Of a stretch of 64,000 bases of DNA, positions 16,888 to 25,069 are shown in pieces. Position numbers and translations under genes: made by a program. Within the stretch, counting starts at the first letter, position 1. Every line of letters starts with the position of its first letter. A model generated the notes under the pieces. It did not search any database and was not told where the DNA came from. It was given only the letters and a program-made list of their open reading frames with translations. Source of the DNA: an uncultured Aureimonas sp. GTDB taxonomy: Bacteria > Pseudomonadota > Alphaproteobacteria > Rhizobiales > Rhizobiaceae. The DNA is taken from assembly GCF_913775355.1 (NCBI RefSeq), contig NZ_CAJYIU010000287.1, positions 1 to 64,000 on the forward strand, written 5' to 3'.

Positions 16888-18255
16888 ATGCCCCCATCAT
16901 CTTCAGCCGACCGTCCGGCGCTGGTCTTCCTCCACGCCCTCGGCTCGAGCCGCCATGCCATCGACGGCGTCGCCGCGCGTCTTGCCGACCGCTTCGACGT
17001 CATCGGCATCGACCTGCCGGGTTTCGGCGAAACCCCGCTCAGCCGAGGCACCAGCGTCGAGGACATGGTCCGCCATGTGGCGGGCGAACTGTCCGGCCGC
17101 CTGCCATCCCGCTGGCTGCTCGCCGGCCACTCGATGGGTGGCAAGATCGCCACCGTTCTGGCCGCGCGGACGCTCGCCGGAGACGAGGCCCTGTTCGGCC
17201 TCTCCGGCATCGTGCTCCTGGCGGGCTCGCCGCCGAGCCCTGAGCCGATGGACGAGGCGCGGCGCGAGGACATGCTGGCTTGGGTCCGCAGCGGAGAGAC
17301 GCTCGGCGACGAGGCCATCCGCCAGTTCATCGATGCCAATGTCGGCGCACCGCTGACGCCCGAGGACGATGCGCGGATGGCACAAGACCTTCGCCGCACG
17401 ACGGGCGAAGCCTGGGCCGCCTGGCTCGAGCGCGGCAGCCGCGAGGACTGGTCGGAAATGGTCGGCACCCTGCCGCTGCCCGCCCTGATCCTTGCCGGCG
17501 GTGCGGACGGCGACCTCGGGCCGGACGGGCAGCGCGAGACCAACGCCCGCGTCTATCCCCAGGCGACGGTGGAGGTTCTGGACGGCGCCGGGCATCTCCT
17601 GCCGCTGGAGCGCACCGAGGCGGTGGCAGACGCCATCATCCGCTTCTGGGACGAGCACGCGGGCCTTGGGCCGACGGTTCCCCTGGAACAGTCGCAGCTC
17701 ATCGCCTCGCCGCGCGTCAGCGCGCGCACCCGCGGCATCCTGGCCCGCCGCCTGCTCCCGCCCGATGCCGCGCCGCGATTCCTGAGCGACTCACAGCGCC
17801 GGACGCTGCGGGCGCTCGCCACGCGCGTCGTGCCGCAGGACGGCCCGCCGATCGACCTTGCGGCCCTCGTCGAGGGGCAGATCGCGGAAGGAAAGGGCGA
17901 CGGCTGGCGCCCCGCCGTTCTGCCGAACGACCGCGAGGCCTACACCCGCGCGCTCGACGCGCTGGCGGGGCTCGACGCCCTGCCGGAAGCGGAACAGGAC
18001 GCGCGTATTGCCGACGTCGCCGAGGGGCGCTTCGCACCCCCCGCTGGAGGCTTGAGCGCCGATCAGATGTCCGCCTGGTTCGAGGACGCGCGGGTCGATC
18101 TCGTGCGCAACTGGCTCGCCCATCCCGCCACGATGGCGCGGATCGGCTTCGATGGATTTGCCAACGGCGGCGACGGCGCGCGCAAGCAGGGCTTCGAGCG
18201 CCTCGGCGCCGGCGAGCGCGAAGGCTGGGAACCGGTTCTGGAGACGGCCCGATGA
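16888..18255 (+). CDS. alpha/beta hydrolase fused to a gluconate 2-dehydrogenase subunit 3-like domain
   Basis: 455 residues. Residues 1-255 are an alpha/beta hydrolase: ALVFLHALGSSRHA oxyanion region, the nucleophile elbow GHSMGG (Ser82), and DGAGHLLPLE with the likely catalytic His near 236. Residues about 270-455 resemble the small subunit (subunit 3) of gluconate 2-dehydrogenase-type GMC enzymes: LSDSQRRTLRALATRVVPQD, then a helical domain with VDLVRNWLAHPATMARIGFD. In most systems subunit 3 is a separate Tat-exported chaperone-like partner; here no signal peptide is present. Its TGA overlaps the GMC start (ATGA), so the two proteins are made together. The division of function is inferred. 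Confidence 0.75.
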   Translation: MPPSSSADRPALVFLHALGSSRHAIDGVAARLADRFDVIGIDLPGFGETPLSRGTSVEDMVRHVAGELSGRLPSRWLLAGHSMGGKIATVLAARTLAGDEALFGLSGIVLLAGSPPSPEPMDEARREDMLAWVRSGETLGDEAIRQFIDANVGAPLTPEDDARMAQDLRRTTGEAWAAWLERGSREDWSEMVGTLPLPALILAGGADGDLGPDGQRETNARVYPQATVEVLDGAGHLLPLERTEAVADAIIRFWDEHAGLGPTVPLEQSQLIASPRVSARTRGILARRLLPPDAAPRFLSDSQRRTLRALATRVVPQDGPPIDLAALVEGQIAEGKGDGWRPAVLPNDREAYTRALDALAGLDALPEAEQDARIADVAEGRFAPPAGGLSADQMSAWFEDARVDLVRNWLAHPATMARIGFDGFANGGDGARKQGFERLGAGEREGWEPVLETAR

Positions 18256-19799
18256 AACTCGACAAGATGCGCACCCACGGCGTCAACGACACGGTCGATG
18301 TCGTGGTCGTCGGCACGGGCGCGGGCGGCGCGCCGCTCCTCGCCATGCTGGCCGCCAAGGGCCTCAGCGTCGTGGCGCTCGAAGCTGGCCGCAATTTCGA
18401 GCCGGGCGAGCATACGCCGGACGAGATGGAAGGCTCCGACATCAACTGGATGGAGGAGCGCCTGTCGGGCGGCGACACGCCGACCGCCTTCGGCCCCAAC
18501 AATTCAGGCATGGGCGTCGGCGGCTCGACGCTGCACTGGGGCGCCTTCACGCCGCGACCGAGCGAAGCCGACCTGACGCTGCGGTCCGGCAGCGGCGAGG
18601 GCCTCGACTGGCCGATCGCCCATGCCGAGGTGATCCGCTACATCGAACGGGTCGAGCGCTTCATCGGCGTGTCCGGCCCGGCTGACTACCCGTGGGACCC
18701 CGCGCGCCGTTATCCCCTGCCGCCGGCCAAGCGCAACGCCTCGGCGGACATGATGGCGCGCGGCTGCGAGGCGCTCGGCATCCGCGCCACGGACGCGCCC
18801 GCCGCCCTCGTCTCGCGCGACTGGGCCCAGGAGGCGGCGCCGCTCCGGCAGGCCTGCGTCAACTGCGGCTCCTGCCACCAGGGATGCCGCAACGGCTCCA
18901 AGGCGAGCATGGACACGACCTACCTGCCGCTCGCCGTCTCGATGGGTGCCGAGATCCGGCCGGAGGCGCGCGTCCACACGATCGAACGTGACGCCGCGGG
19001 CCGCGTCACGGCCGTCGTCTACCGCCGCAACGGGCGCGACGAGCGCCAGCGCTGTCGGCACCTGATCCTGGCCGCCGGCGGCGTTGAGACGCCGCGGCTC
19101 CTCCTCCACACGGGGATCGCCAACGGAAGCGGCCAGGTCGGACGCAACTTCATGGCGCATGGCGCGACGCAGGTCTGGGGCCGCTTCGACACCGAGATGC
19201 GCGGCTGGCGCGGCTATCCGTCCTCGCTCCTGACCGAAGATACGATCCGGCCTGCTGACGCGGACTTTGCCGGCGGCTACCTCATCCAGAGCCTCGGCGT
19301 CATGCCGCTGACGATCGCGACGACGCTCTCGCGCGGTGCCGGTCTCTGGGGCGCCAAGCTCGTCGAGGCGATGGACCAGTATCGCTTCATGGCGGGCGTC
19401 GGCATCAACACCGAGTGCCTGCCCTACGACGACAACCGCTTGGAGCTCTCGGACGAGGTCGACGACTTCGGCGTGCCCAAGGCGAAGGTCACCTTCAGCC
19501 TCAAGGACAACGAGCAGCGGATCGACCGGCACGCCGTGCGCACGATGAAGGCCATCGTGGAGGCGGCCGGCGGGCGCGACATCCGCGTCCTGCCGCGCAC
19601 CGCCCACACGATCGGCACCTGCCGGATGGGCACCGACCCGTCCGCGTCGGTGGTCGATCCGGACGGTCGCAGCCACGAGATCGAAAATCTCTGGATCTGC
19701 GACAACTCGATCTTCCCGAGCGCGGTGATCGCCAATCCGGCCCTCACTATCATGGCCCTGTCGCTGCGGACCGCCGAGCGGTTCCTCGCACGGGCCTGA
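18252..19799 (+). CDS. GMC oxidoreductase (gluconate/sugar dehydrogenase type)
   Basis: 515 residues from the ATG at 18252. FAD-binding Rossmann motif VVVGTGAGGAPLLAML (about 18-33), the GMC signature GMGVGGSTLHWGAF near 87, and the C-terminal active-site region HTIGTCRMGTDPSAS plus ANPALTIMALSLRTAERFL. Four cysteines, Cys202-205-208-212 (CVNCGSCHQGC), fit the iron-sulfur loop seen in some FAD sugar dehydrogenases; that a cluster is bound is inference. No signal peptide and no cytochrome c subunit are present, so the electron acceptor is unknown. It is translationally coupled to the upstream fusion gene and abuts the convergent aminotransferase stop with no spacer. Confidence 0.88.
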   Translation: MKLDKMRTHGVNDTVDVVVVGTGAGGAPLLAMLAAKGLSVVALEAGRNFEPGEHTPDEMEGSDINWMEERLSGGDTPTAFGPNNSGMGVGGSTLHWGAFTPRPSEADLTLRSGSGEGLDWPIAHAEVIRYIERVERFIGVSGPADYPWDPARRYPLPPAKRNASADMMARGCEALGIRATDAPAALVSRDWAQEAAPLRQACVNCGSCHQGCRNGSKASMDTTYLPLAVSMGAEIRPEARVHTIERDAAGRVTAVVYRRNGRDERQRCRHLILAAGGVETPRLLLHTGIANGSGQVGRNFMAHGATQVWGRFDTEMRGWRGYPSSLLTEDTIRPADADFAGGYLIQSLGVMPLTIATTLSRGAGLWGAKLVEAMDQYRFMAGVGINTECLPYDDNRLELSDEVDDFGVPKAKVTFSLKDNEQRIDRHAVRTMKAIVEAAGGRDIRVLPRTAHTIGTCRMGTDPSASVVDPDGRSHEIENLWICDNSIFPSAVIANPALTIMALSLRTAERFLARA

Positions 19800-21140
19800 T
19801 CAGGCGGTCGCCGCGATCACCTCGGCAAGCGTTGCCGCCATCTCGTCGATCTGCCCCGCCTCCACGATGAGCGGCGGGGACAGGGCGATGATGTCGCCGG
19901 TCACGCGGATCAGGAGGCCGCGCGCCAGACACTCTGTGAAGACGTCGTAGGCGCGCGTGCCCGGCGTGCCGTCGCGGGGCTGGAGCTCGATGCCGGCGAC
20001 GAGGCCGATCGTGCGCACGTCGACGACGTGGGGCGCATCGGCCAGCGCGTGCATCGCCCTTGCGAAGTGATCGGCGAGTTCCCCCGCCCGGGTCAGGAGA
20101 CCCTCGCTTTCGTAGATGTCGAGGGTCGCAAGGCCCGCGGCGCAGGCGGCCGGATGCCCGGAATAGGTGTAGCCGTGGAAGAGCTCGATCGCGCCCTCCG
20201 GCCCGTGCATCAAGGCGTCGTGGACATGACGCCCGGCAAATACGGCGCCCATCGGGATGACGCCGTTGGTGAGGCCTTTGGCGGTCGTCACGAGGTCGGG
20301 CACGACGCCGAAATGGTCGGTCGCGAAGGGCGAGCCGAGACGGCCGAAGCCGGTGATCACCTCGTCGAAGATCAGAAGGATGCCGTGGCGCGTGGCGATG
20401 TCGCGCAGGCGCTGGAGATAGCCCTCCGGCGGCAGGAGGACGCCGGTCGAGCCGGCCACCGGCTCGACGATCACAGCGGCGATCGTCTCCGCGCCGTGCA
20501 GCGCGACGAGACGCTCGAGGTCGTCGGCGAGCTCCGCGCCGTGTCTCGGCAGGCCGTCTTTGGTGTAGGCGTTGCGGGCGATGTCGTGCGTGTGGCGCAG
20601 GTGATCGGTGCCCGGCAGGGTCGGAAAGACGCGGCGGTTGTTGACGAGGCCGCCGACCGAGATGCCGCCGAAGCCGACGCTGTGATAGCCGCGCTCGCGC
20701 CCGATGAGCCGCGTGCGCGTGCCCTGTCCGATCGCCCGCTGGTAGGCGACCGCGATCTTCAGCGCGGTATCGACCGATTCCGAGCCGGAGCCGGTGAAGA
20801 ACACGCGGTCGAGCTTCCGCCCCTCCGGTCCCGGCGCGATGGACGCAAGTCGCTCGGCGAACTCGAAGGCGATCGGATGTCCCATCTGGAAGGACGGTGC
20901 GTAGTCCAGCGTCATCAGCTGGCGCTCCACCGCGCTCGCGATCTCGCGGCGCCCGTGGCCGGCATTGACGCACCAGAGGCCCGCCGTGCCGTCGAGAACG
21001 CGTCGCCCGTCCATGTCGGCGTAATACATGCCGCTCGCGCTCGCGAGGAGCCGCGGCGCCTGCTTGAACTGCCGGTTCGCCGTGAACGGCATCCAGTAGC
21101 TGTCGAGGGCGGGCATGTTCGGTCGGGCGTGGTGGTTCAT
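19800..21140 (-). CDS. class III PLP aminotransferase (beta-alanine/GABA:pyruvate type)
   Basis: 446 residues from the ATG at 21140 with AGGAG upstream. Fold-type I, class III: substrate-cofactor region SYWMPFTANRQFK at the N-terminus, FFTGSGSESVDTALKIA near 105, the PLP-contact IFDEVITGFGRLGSPFA near 240, and the Schiff-base lysine in TTAKGLTNGVIPMG near 272. It probably transfers the amino group of a short omega-amino acid (beta-alanine or GABA) to pyruvate. The nearby XRE-cupin regulator and succinate-semialdehyde dehydrogenase make GABA-type catabolism the best reading. It is divergent from the regulator. Confidence 0.88.
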   Translation of the reverse strand: MNHHARPNMPALDSYWMPFTANRQFKQAPRLLASASGMYYADMDGRRVLDGTAGLWCVNAGHGRREIASAVERQLMTLDYAPSFQMGHPIAFEFAERLASIAPGPEGRKLDRVFFTGSGSESVDTALKIAVAYQRAIGQGTRTRLIGRERGYHSVGFGGISVGGLVNNRRVFPTLPGTDHLRHTHDIARNAYTKDGLPRHGAELADDLERLVALHGAETIAAVIVEPVAGSTGVLLPPEGYLQRLRDIATRHGILLIFDEVITGFGRLGSPFATDHFGVVPDLVTTAKGLTNGVIPMGAVFAGRHVHDALMHGPEGAIELFHGYTYSGHPAACAAGLATLDIYESEGLLTRAGELADHFARAMHALADAPHVVDVRTIGLVAGIELQPRDGTPGTRAYDVFTECLARGLLIRVTGDIIALSPPLIVEAGQIDEMAATLAEVIAATA

Positions 21141-21248
21141 GGGATCGGCTCCTGACGATGCTGGAGGGAACCCCGGATCGCCCGCCGCAACAAGTCCTTT
21201 TCTGGCAACCACCAAGCCCCTGATCGCATTGACCCGACCCGTCCGCCT

Positions 21249-21264
21249 GTTCGATATGTCGAAC
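21249..21264. promoter_or_regulatory. palindrome in the aminotransferase/regulator intergenic region
   Basis: GTTCGA-TATG-TCGAAC has 6-bp perfect arms around a 4-nt centre. It lies 17 nt ahead of the regulator start and about 110 nt ahead of the divergent aminotransferase. Such a position suits an operator for the XRE-cupin protein; binding is inferred. Confidence 0.45.
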
Positions 21265-21280
21265 GGCTGCAACGGGGGTG

Positions 21281-21838
21281 ATGGTCTTGGACGCAATCGA
21301 TATCGGCGGCCGGCTGCGCCAGCTCCGCCTCGCCCACGGCCTGTCGCAGCGCCAGCTCGCCAAGCGCGCCGGCGTCACCAACTCTACAGTCTCGCTGATC
21401 GAGGCGAACGCCACGAACCCGTCGGTTGGGGCGCTGAAGCGCATTCTCGACGGGCTGCCGGTGGGGCTTGCGGAATTCTTCGCCTTCGAGCCGGCGCTGG
21501 ACGCGCGCGTCTTCTTCCGCATGGACGAGCTCGTCGAGATCGGCAAAGGCCCGATCTCCTACCGGCAGGTCGGCGAAAGCCTGTTCGGCCGCGCGCTGCA
21601 GATCCTGAAGGAATGCTACCAGCCGGGCGCCGACACCGGACAAGTGCCGCTCGTGCACGAAGGCGAGGAGGGCGGCATCGTCCTGTCCGGGCGGCTGGAA
21701 GTGACGGTCGGCGAGGAGCGCCGGATCCTCGGACCCGGCGACGCCTACTATTTCGAGAGCCGCAGACCGCACCGCTTCCGCTGCGTCGGCCCCAGCCCTT
21801 GCGAGGTCGTCAGCGCCTGCACGCCGCCGACCTTCTGA
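21281..21838 (+). CDS. XRE-family regulator with C-terminal cupin domain (PuuR-like)
   Basis: 185 residues from the ATG at 21281; a GTG one codon earlier is also possible. N-terminal helix-turn-helix at about 8-62 (GGRLRQLRLAHGLSQRQLAK, RAGVTNSTVSLIEANATNPS) and a C-terminal cupin_2 barrel at about 110-178 (VHEGEEGGIVLSGRLEVTVG, LGPGDAYYFESRRPHRF). This architecture is common in repressors of polyamine, GABA and amino-acid catabolism, the cupin sensing the substrate. It sits between the aminotransferase (divergent) and gabD (convergent, 9 nt apart), so it probably controls at least the former. Confidence 0.88.
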   Translation: MVLDAIDIGGRLRQLRLAHGLSQRQLAKRAGVTNSTVSLIEANATNPSVGALKRILDGLPVGLAEFFAFEPALDARVFFRMDELVEIGKGPISYRQVGESLFGRALQILKECYQPGADTGQVPLVHEGEEGGIVLSGRLEVTVGEERRILGPGDAYYFESRRPHRFRCVGPSPCEVVSACTPPTF

Positions 21839-21847
21839 CGACGGGCG

Positions 21848-23302
21848 TTACAGACCGCCCATGTGGAGCGACTTCAGCTCCAGATACTCGTCGATGCCGT
21901 AGGCCGAGCCTTCGCGTCCGAGGCCCGACTGCTTGACGCCGCCGAACGGCGCCGACTCCATCGACACGGTGCCCGTGTTCAGGCCGACCATGCCGAACTC
22001 CAGCGCCTCGCCGACGCGCCACGCGCGGCCGATGTCGCGCGTGTAGAAGTACGACGCGAGGCCGAAGGGCGTGTCGTTGGCGATCCGCACCGCCTCGTCC
22101 TCGGCGCCGAAGCGGATGAGCGGGGCGAGCGGCCCGAACGTCTCCTCGTTGGCGATCAGCATCGAGGTGTCGGCGCCGGTGAGAACGGTCGGGGCGACAA
22201 AACGGCCCTTCGTGGCGTCGCGGCCGCCGGTCACGAGCTTGGCACCCTTCGACAGCGCGTCCTCCATGTGGCGGACCACCTTCTCGGCCGCCGCATCGTT
22301 GATCAGCGGGCCGACGGTCACGCCGTCGTCGAAGCCGTTGCCGAGCTTCAGCTTGGCGGTCTCGGCCGCCAGGCGTTCGGCGAAGCGGTCGTAGATCCCG
22401 TCCTGCACCAGGATGCGGTTGGCGCAGACGCAGGTCTGGCCGGCGTTGCGGAACTTCGACATCATCGCGCCGGCCACCGCCTGATCGAGGTCGGCATCGT
22501 CGAACACGATGAAGGGCGCGTTGCCGCCGAGCTCGAGGCTGAGGCGCTTCAGCGTCTTGGCGGACTGCTCCATCAGGAGGCGGCCGACCGGCGTCGAGCC
22601 CGTGAAGGAGAGCTTGCGCACCGTCTCGTTGCCGGTCATCTCGCCGCCGATCGGCGCGGCCTTGCCGGTGACGACGCTGAAGACGCCCTTCGGGATGCCG
22701 GCGCGCTCGGCAAGAACTGCCAGCGCCAGCGCGCAGAAGGGCGTGAGGTCCGCGGGCTTCAGGACGATCGGGCAGCCGGCGGCAAAGGCTGGGGCGGCCT
22801 TGCGCGTGATCATCGCGATCGGGAAGTTCCATGGGGTGATGGCGACGCAGACGCCGACCGGCTCGCGCAGGACGAGGATGCGCCGGTCGCCCGTCGGCCC
22901 GGTGAAGGCGTCGCCGTAGATCCGCCTTGCCTCTTCCGCGAACCACTTGGCGAAGCTCGCGCCGTAGGCCACCTCGCCCTTCGCCTCGGCGAGCGGCTTG
23001 CCCTGCTCGGCCGTCATGATGGCGGCGAGGTCATCGGCGTTCTCGAGGATGAGGTCGTTCCAGCGCTCGAGGATCGCGGCGCGCTTGGCGGGCGGCGTGC
23101 GGCGCCAGGCCGGAAACGCCTCGTTCGCCGCCTCGATCGCGGCGCGCGTTTCGGCCGCGCCGCAGTCGGGCACCGTGGCGATCACCTCGCCGGTCGCGGG
23201 GTCGATGACGTCGATCGTACCGGCCGTGTCGATCCATTCGCCGGCAACGAGGGCCTGCGTGCGCAGGAGGGACGGGTCTTTCAGGCGGCTCTGGAGCTGC
23301 AT
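21848..23302 (-). CDS. gabD: NAD(P)-dependent succinate-semialdehyde dehydrogenase
   Basis: 484 residues from the ATG at 23302 (MQLQSRLKDPSLLRTQ), preceded by GGAAAGGAA. Aldehyde dehydrogenase fold: PWNFPIAMITRKAAPAFAAG near 150, FTGSTPVGRLL near 235, the catalytic Glu in LELGGNAPFIVFDDAD near 257, and the nucleophilic Cys in GQTCVCANRI near 291. The C-terminus FGGVKQSGLGREGSAYGIDE is typical of GabD. It would oxidise succinate semialdehyde to succinate, completing a pathway with the neighbouring aminotransferase. It is convergent with the regulator gene. Confidence 0.9.
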   Translation of the reverse strand: MQLQSRLKDPSLLRTQALVAGEWIDTAGTIDVIDPATGEVIATVPDCGAAETRAAIEAANEAFPAWRRTPPAKRAAILERWNDLILENADDLAAIMTAEQGKPLAEAKGEVAYGASFAKWFAEEARRIYGDAFTGPTGDRRILVLREPVGVCVAITPWNFPIAMITRKAAPAFAAGCPIVLKPADLTPFCALALAVLAERAGIPKGVFSVVTGKAAPIGGEMTGNETVRKLSFTGSTPVGRLLMEQSAKTLKRLSLELGGNAPFIVFDDADLDQAVAGAMMSKFRNAGQTCVCANRILVQDGIYDRFAERLAAETAKLKLGNGFDDGVTVGPLINDAAAEKVVRHMEDALSKGAKLVTGGRDATKGRFVAPTVLTGADTSMLIANEETFGPLAPLIRFGAEDEAVRIANDTPFGLASYFYTRDIGRAWRVGEALEFGMVGLNTGTVSMESAPFGGVKQSGLGREGSAYGIDEYLELKSLHMGGL

Positions 23303-23584
23303 GCCGGCTTTCCTTTCCAAGTCTATTCACAACGAGATGTGGGACGCGGGCGCCGATGTTGCCCGTTCGCAGGCGCATCGCAAGCGCGAAAGCGGCTTCG
23401 GACACCGATAGGCGGCGAAGCCGATCCGGCGCGCTTTTCGTCGCGTGGCGGGTCGGACACGGGACCAGAGGATGCGACGCGAGGAAATCGCGCGGCCGGC
23501 ACGCAACCAAACGACCTCACGAGGACTTGATAGCCGGCTGAACGCAGGTGGCGCTCCGGCGCGACGGTCATCGGGGACAAACGC

Positions 23585-24988
23585 ATGAGCACCATCGCCG
23601 CCGCGCCGGGCGCGCAGGTCAAGTCCACACCCTCGCGCTCGATCCGCGCGCTGGGGGCGGTCAACTTCTTCCTCGCCGACGTGCGCGACGGTCTCGGACC
23701 GTTCCTCGGCATCTTCCTCGTCGGTCAGGGCTGGAGCGCGGCGGAGATCGGCCTCGTGATGACGATCGGCGGCATCGCCGGGATGCTGGCGACGACGCCG
23801 CTTGGGGCGCTTGCCGACGCCTCGCGCGCCAAGCGCTTCATGGTCGGCTTCTGCGCCGCCCTCGTGATCGTCGCATCGCTCGCGATCCTATTTATTCCGA
23901 CCTTCGCCTTCGTGACCGCCTCGCAGATCGCGACGGGCATCGCGGGCGCTGCGATCGGCCCAGCGCTCGCCGGCCTGACGCTTGGCCTCGTCGGCCAGAA
24001 GGGCCTCGCCCCGCAGCTCGGGCGCAACGAGGCCTGGAACCACGGCGGCAACGTCTTCGCCGCCGCCGGCGCCGGCTTCTTCGGCTACGAGTTTGGCCTG
24101 CCCGCCGTCTTCATCCTGATGACGATGATGGCGGTCGGATCGATCGTCGCCGTCCTGATGATCCGCCCGGATGACATCGACCACGACGTGGCGCGCGGTC
24201 TCGACCGCAAGGAGGGGGCCGAGCGCGAGGCGCCGTCGGGCTTCAGCGTCCTGTGGAAGTCCGGACCGCTCCTGATTCTTGCCGCGACCCTGATGCTCTT
24301 CCACTTCGGCAACGGCGCGATGCTGCCGCTTCTCGGCCAGCAGGTGGCCGCGCAGGCCGAACAGGACACGACCGCCGGCGCGGCGACCGGTACCGCCGAC
24401 ACCGCGCCCGCCTCGGCGGCGGGCACCACGACAACGGCCGTCTCGCCGGGTCAGTCCACCGCCGGGCGTCCGGCTTCGGAGCCGGTGCGCCAGCCTTCGA
24501 CGCTCCAGACGCTCCTCTCCGACCCCGTGTCCTACACGGCGGCTACCGTCATCATCGCGCAGCTGACCATGATCCCGATCGCGCTCCTCGCCGCCGGGTT
24601 CGCCAGCCGGCGCGGCTACTTCCTGCTTCTGGTCGCCGCCCTCGTGGCGCTGCCGATCCGCGGGCTGATCGCGGGCCTGTGGCCGAGCCCTTACGCGCTG
24701 ATCCCGGTGCAGATGCTCGACGGCGTCGGTGCAGGCCTCCTCGGCGTCGCGGTGCCCGGTCTCGTCGCGCGGATGCTGCGCGGCACCGGCCACATCAACG
24801 CGGGCCTCGGCGCCGTGATGACGGTGCAGGGCATCGGCGCGTCGCTCAGCCCCGCGATCGCGGGCGTGATCGTGACCAACTTCGGCTATTCCACAGCGTA
24901 TCTCTCGCTCGCGGCCTTCGCCATGTGCGGTCTGGTGCTATGGCTCGTGTCCTCGCCCAAGGTCGCGGCCGCCTGTTCGGGCGACTGA
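23585..24988 (+). CDS. MFS transporter with a large cytoplasmic-loop insertion
   Basis: 467 residues, two bundles of six transmembrane segments. The N-terminal half has the MFS loop signature PLGALADASRAKRFMVGF near 78. Between the halves lies an unusual stretch (about residues 255-312) of Ala, Thr, Pro, Ser and Gly (EQDTTAGAATGTADTAPASA and onward) that looks like a disordered linker. The closest recognisable style is the MFS group with a DGLGPFLGIFLVGQGWSAA start; the substrate is unknown. It is followed by the ArsB-type carrier after 81 nt. Confidence 0.85.
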   Translation: MSTIAAAPGAQVKSTPSRSIRALGAVNFFLADVRDGLGPFLGIFLVGQGWSAAEIGLVMTIGGIAGMLATTPLGALADASRAKRFMVGFCAALVIVASLAILFIPTFAFVTASQIATGIAGAAIGPALAGLTLGLVGQKGLAPQLGRNEAWNHGGNVFAAAGAGFFGYEFGLPAVFILMTMMAVGSIVAVLMIRPDDIDHDVARGLDRKEGAEREAPSGFSVLWKSGPLLILAATLMLFHFGNGAMLPLLGQQVAAQAEQDTTAGAATGTADTAPASAAGTTTTAVSPGQSTAGRPASEPVRQPSTLQTLLSDPVSYTAATVIIAQLTMIPIALLAAGFASRRGYFLLLVAALVALPIRGLIAGLWPSPYALIPVQMLDGVGAGLLGVAVPGLVARMLRGTGHINAGLGAVMTVQGIGASLSPAIAGVIVTNFGYSTAYLSLAAFAMCGLVLWLVSSPKVAAACSGD

Positions 24989-25069
24989 CGGCTCCTCAAG
25001 GCGAACCCACACTCGTTTTCGACCACGCCTCGGGGCCTGCCGCCCGCGAGCCTCAAGATCCTGCGGCCC

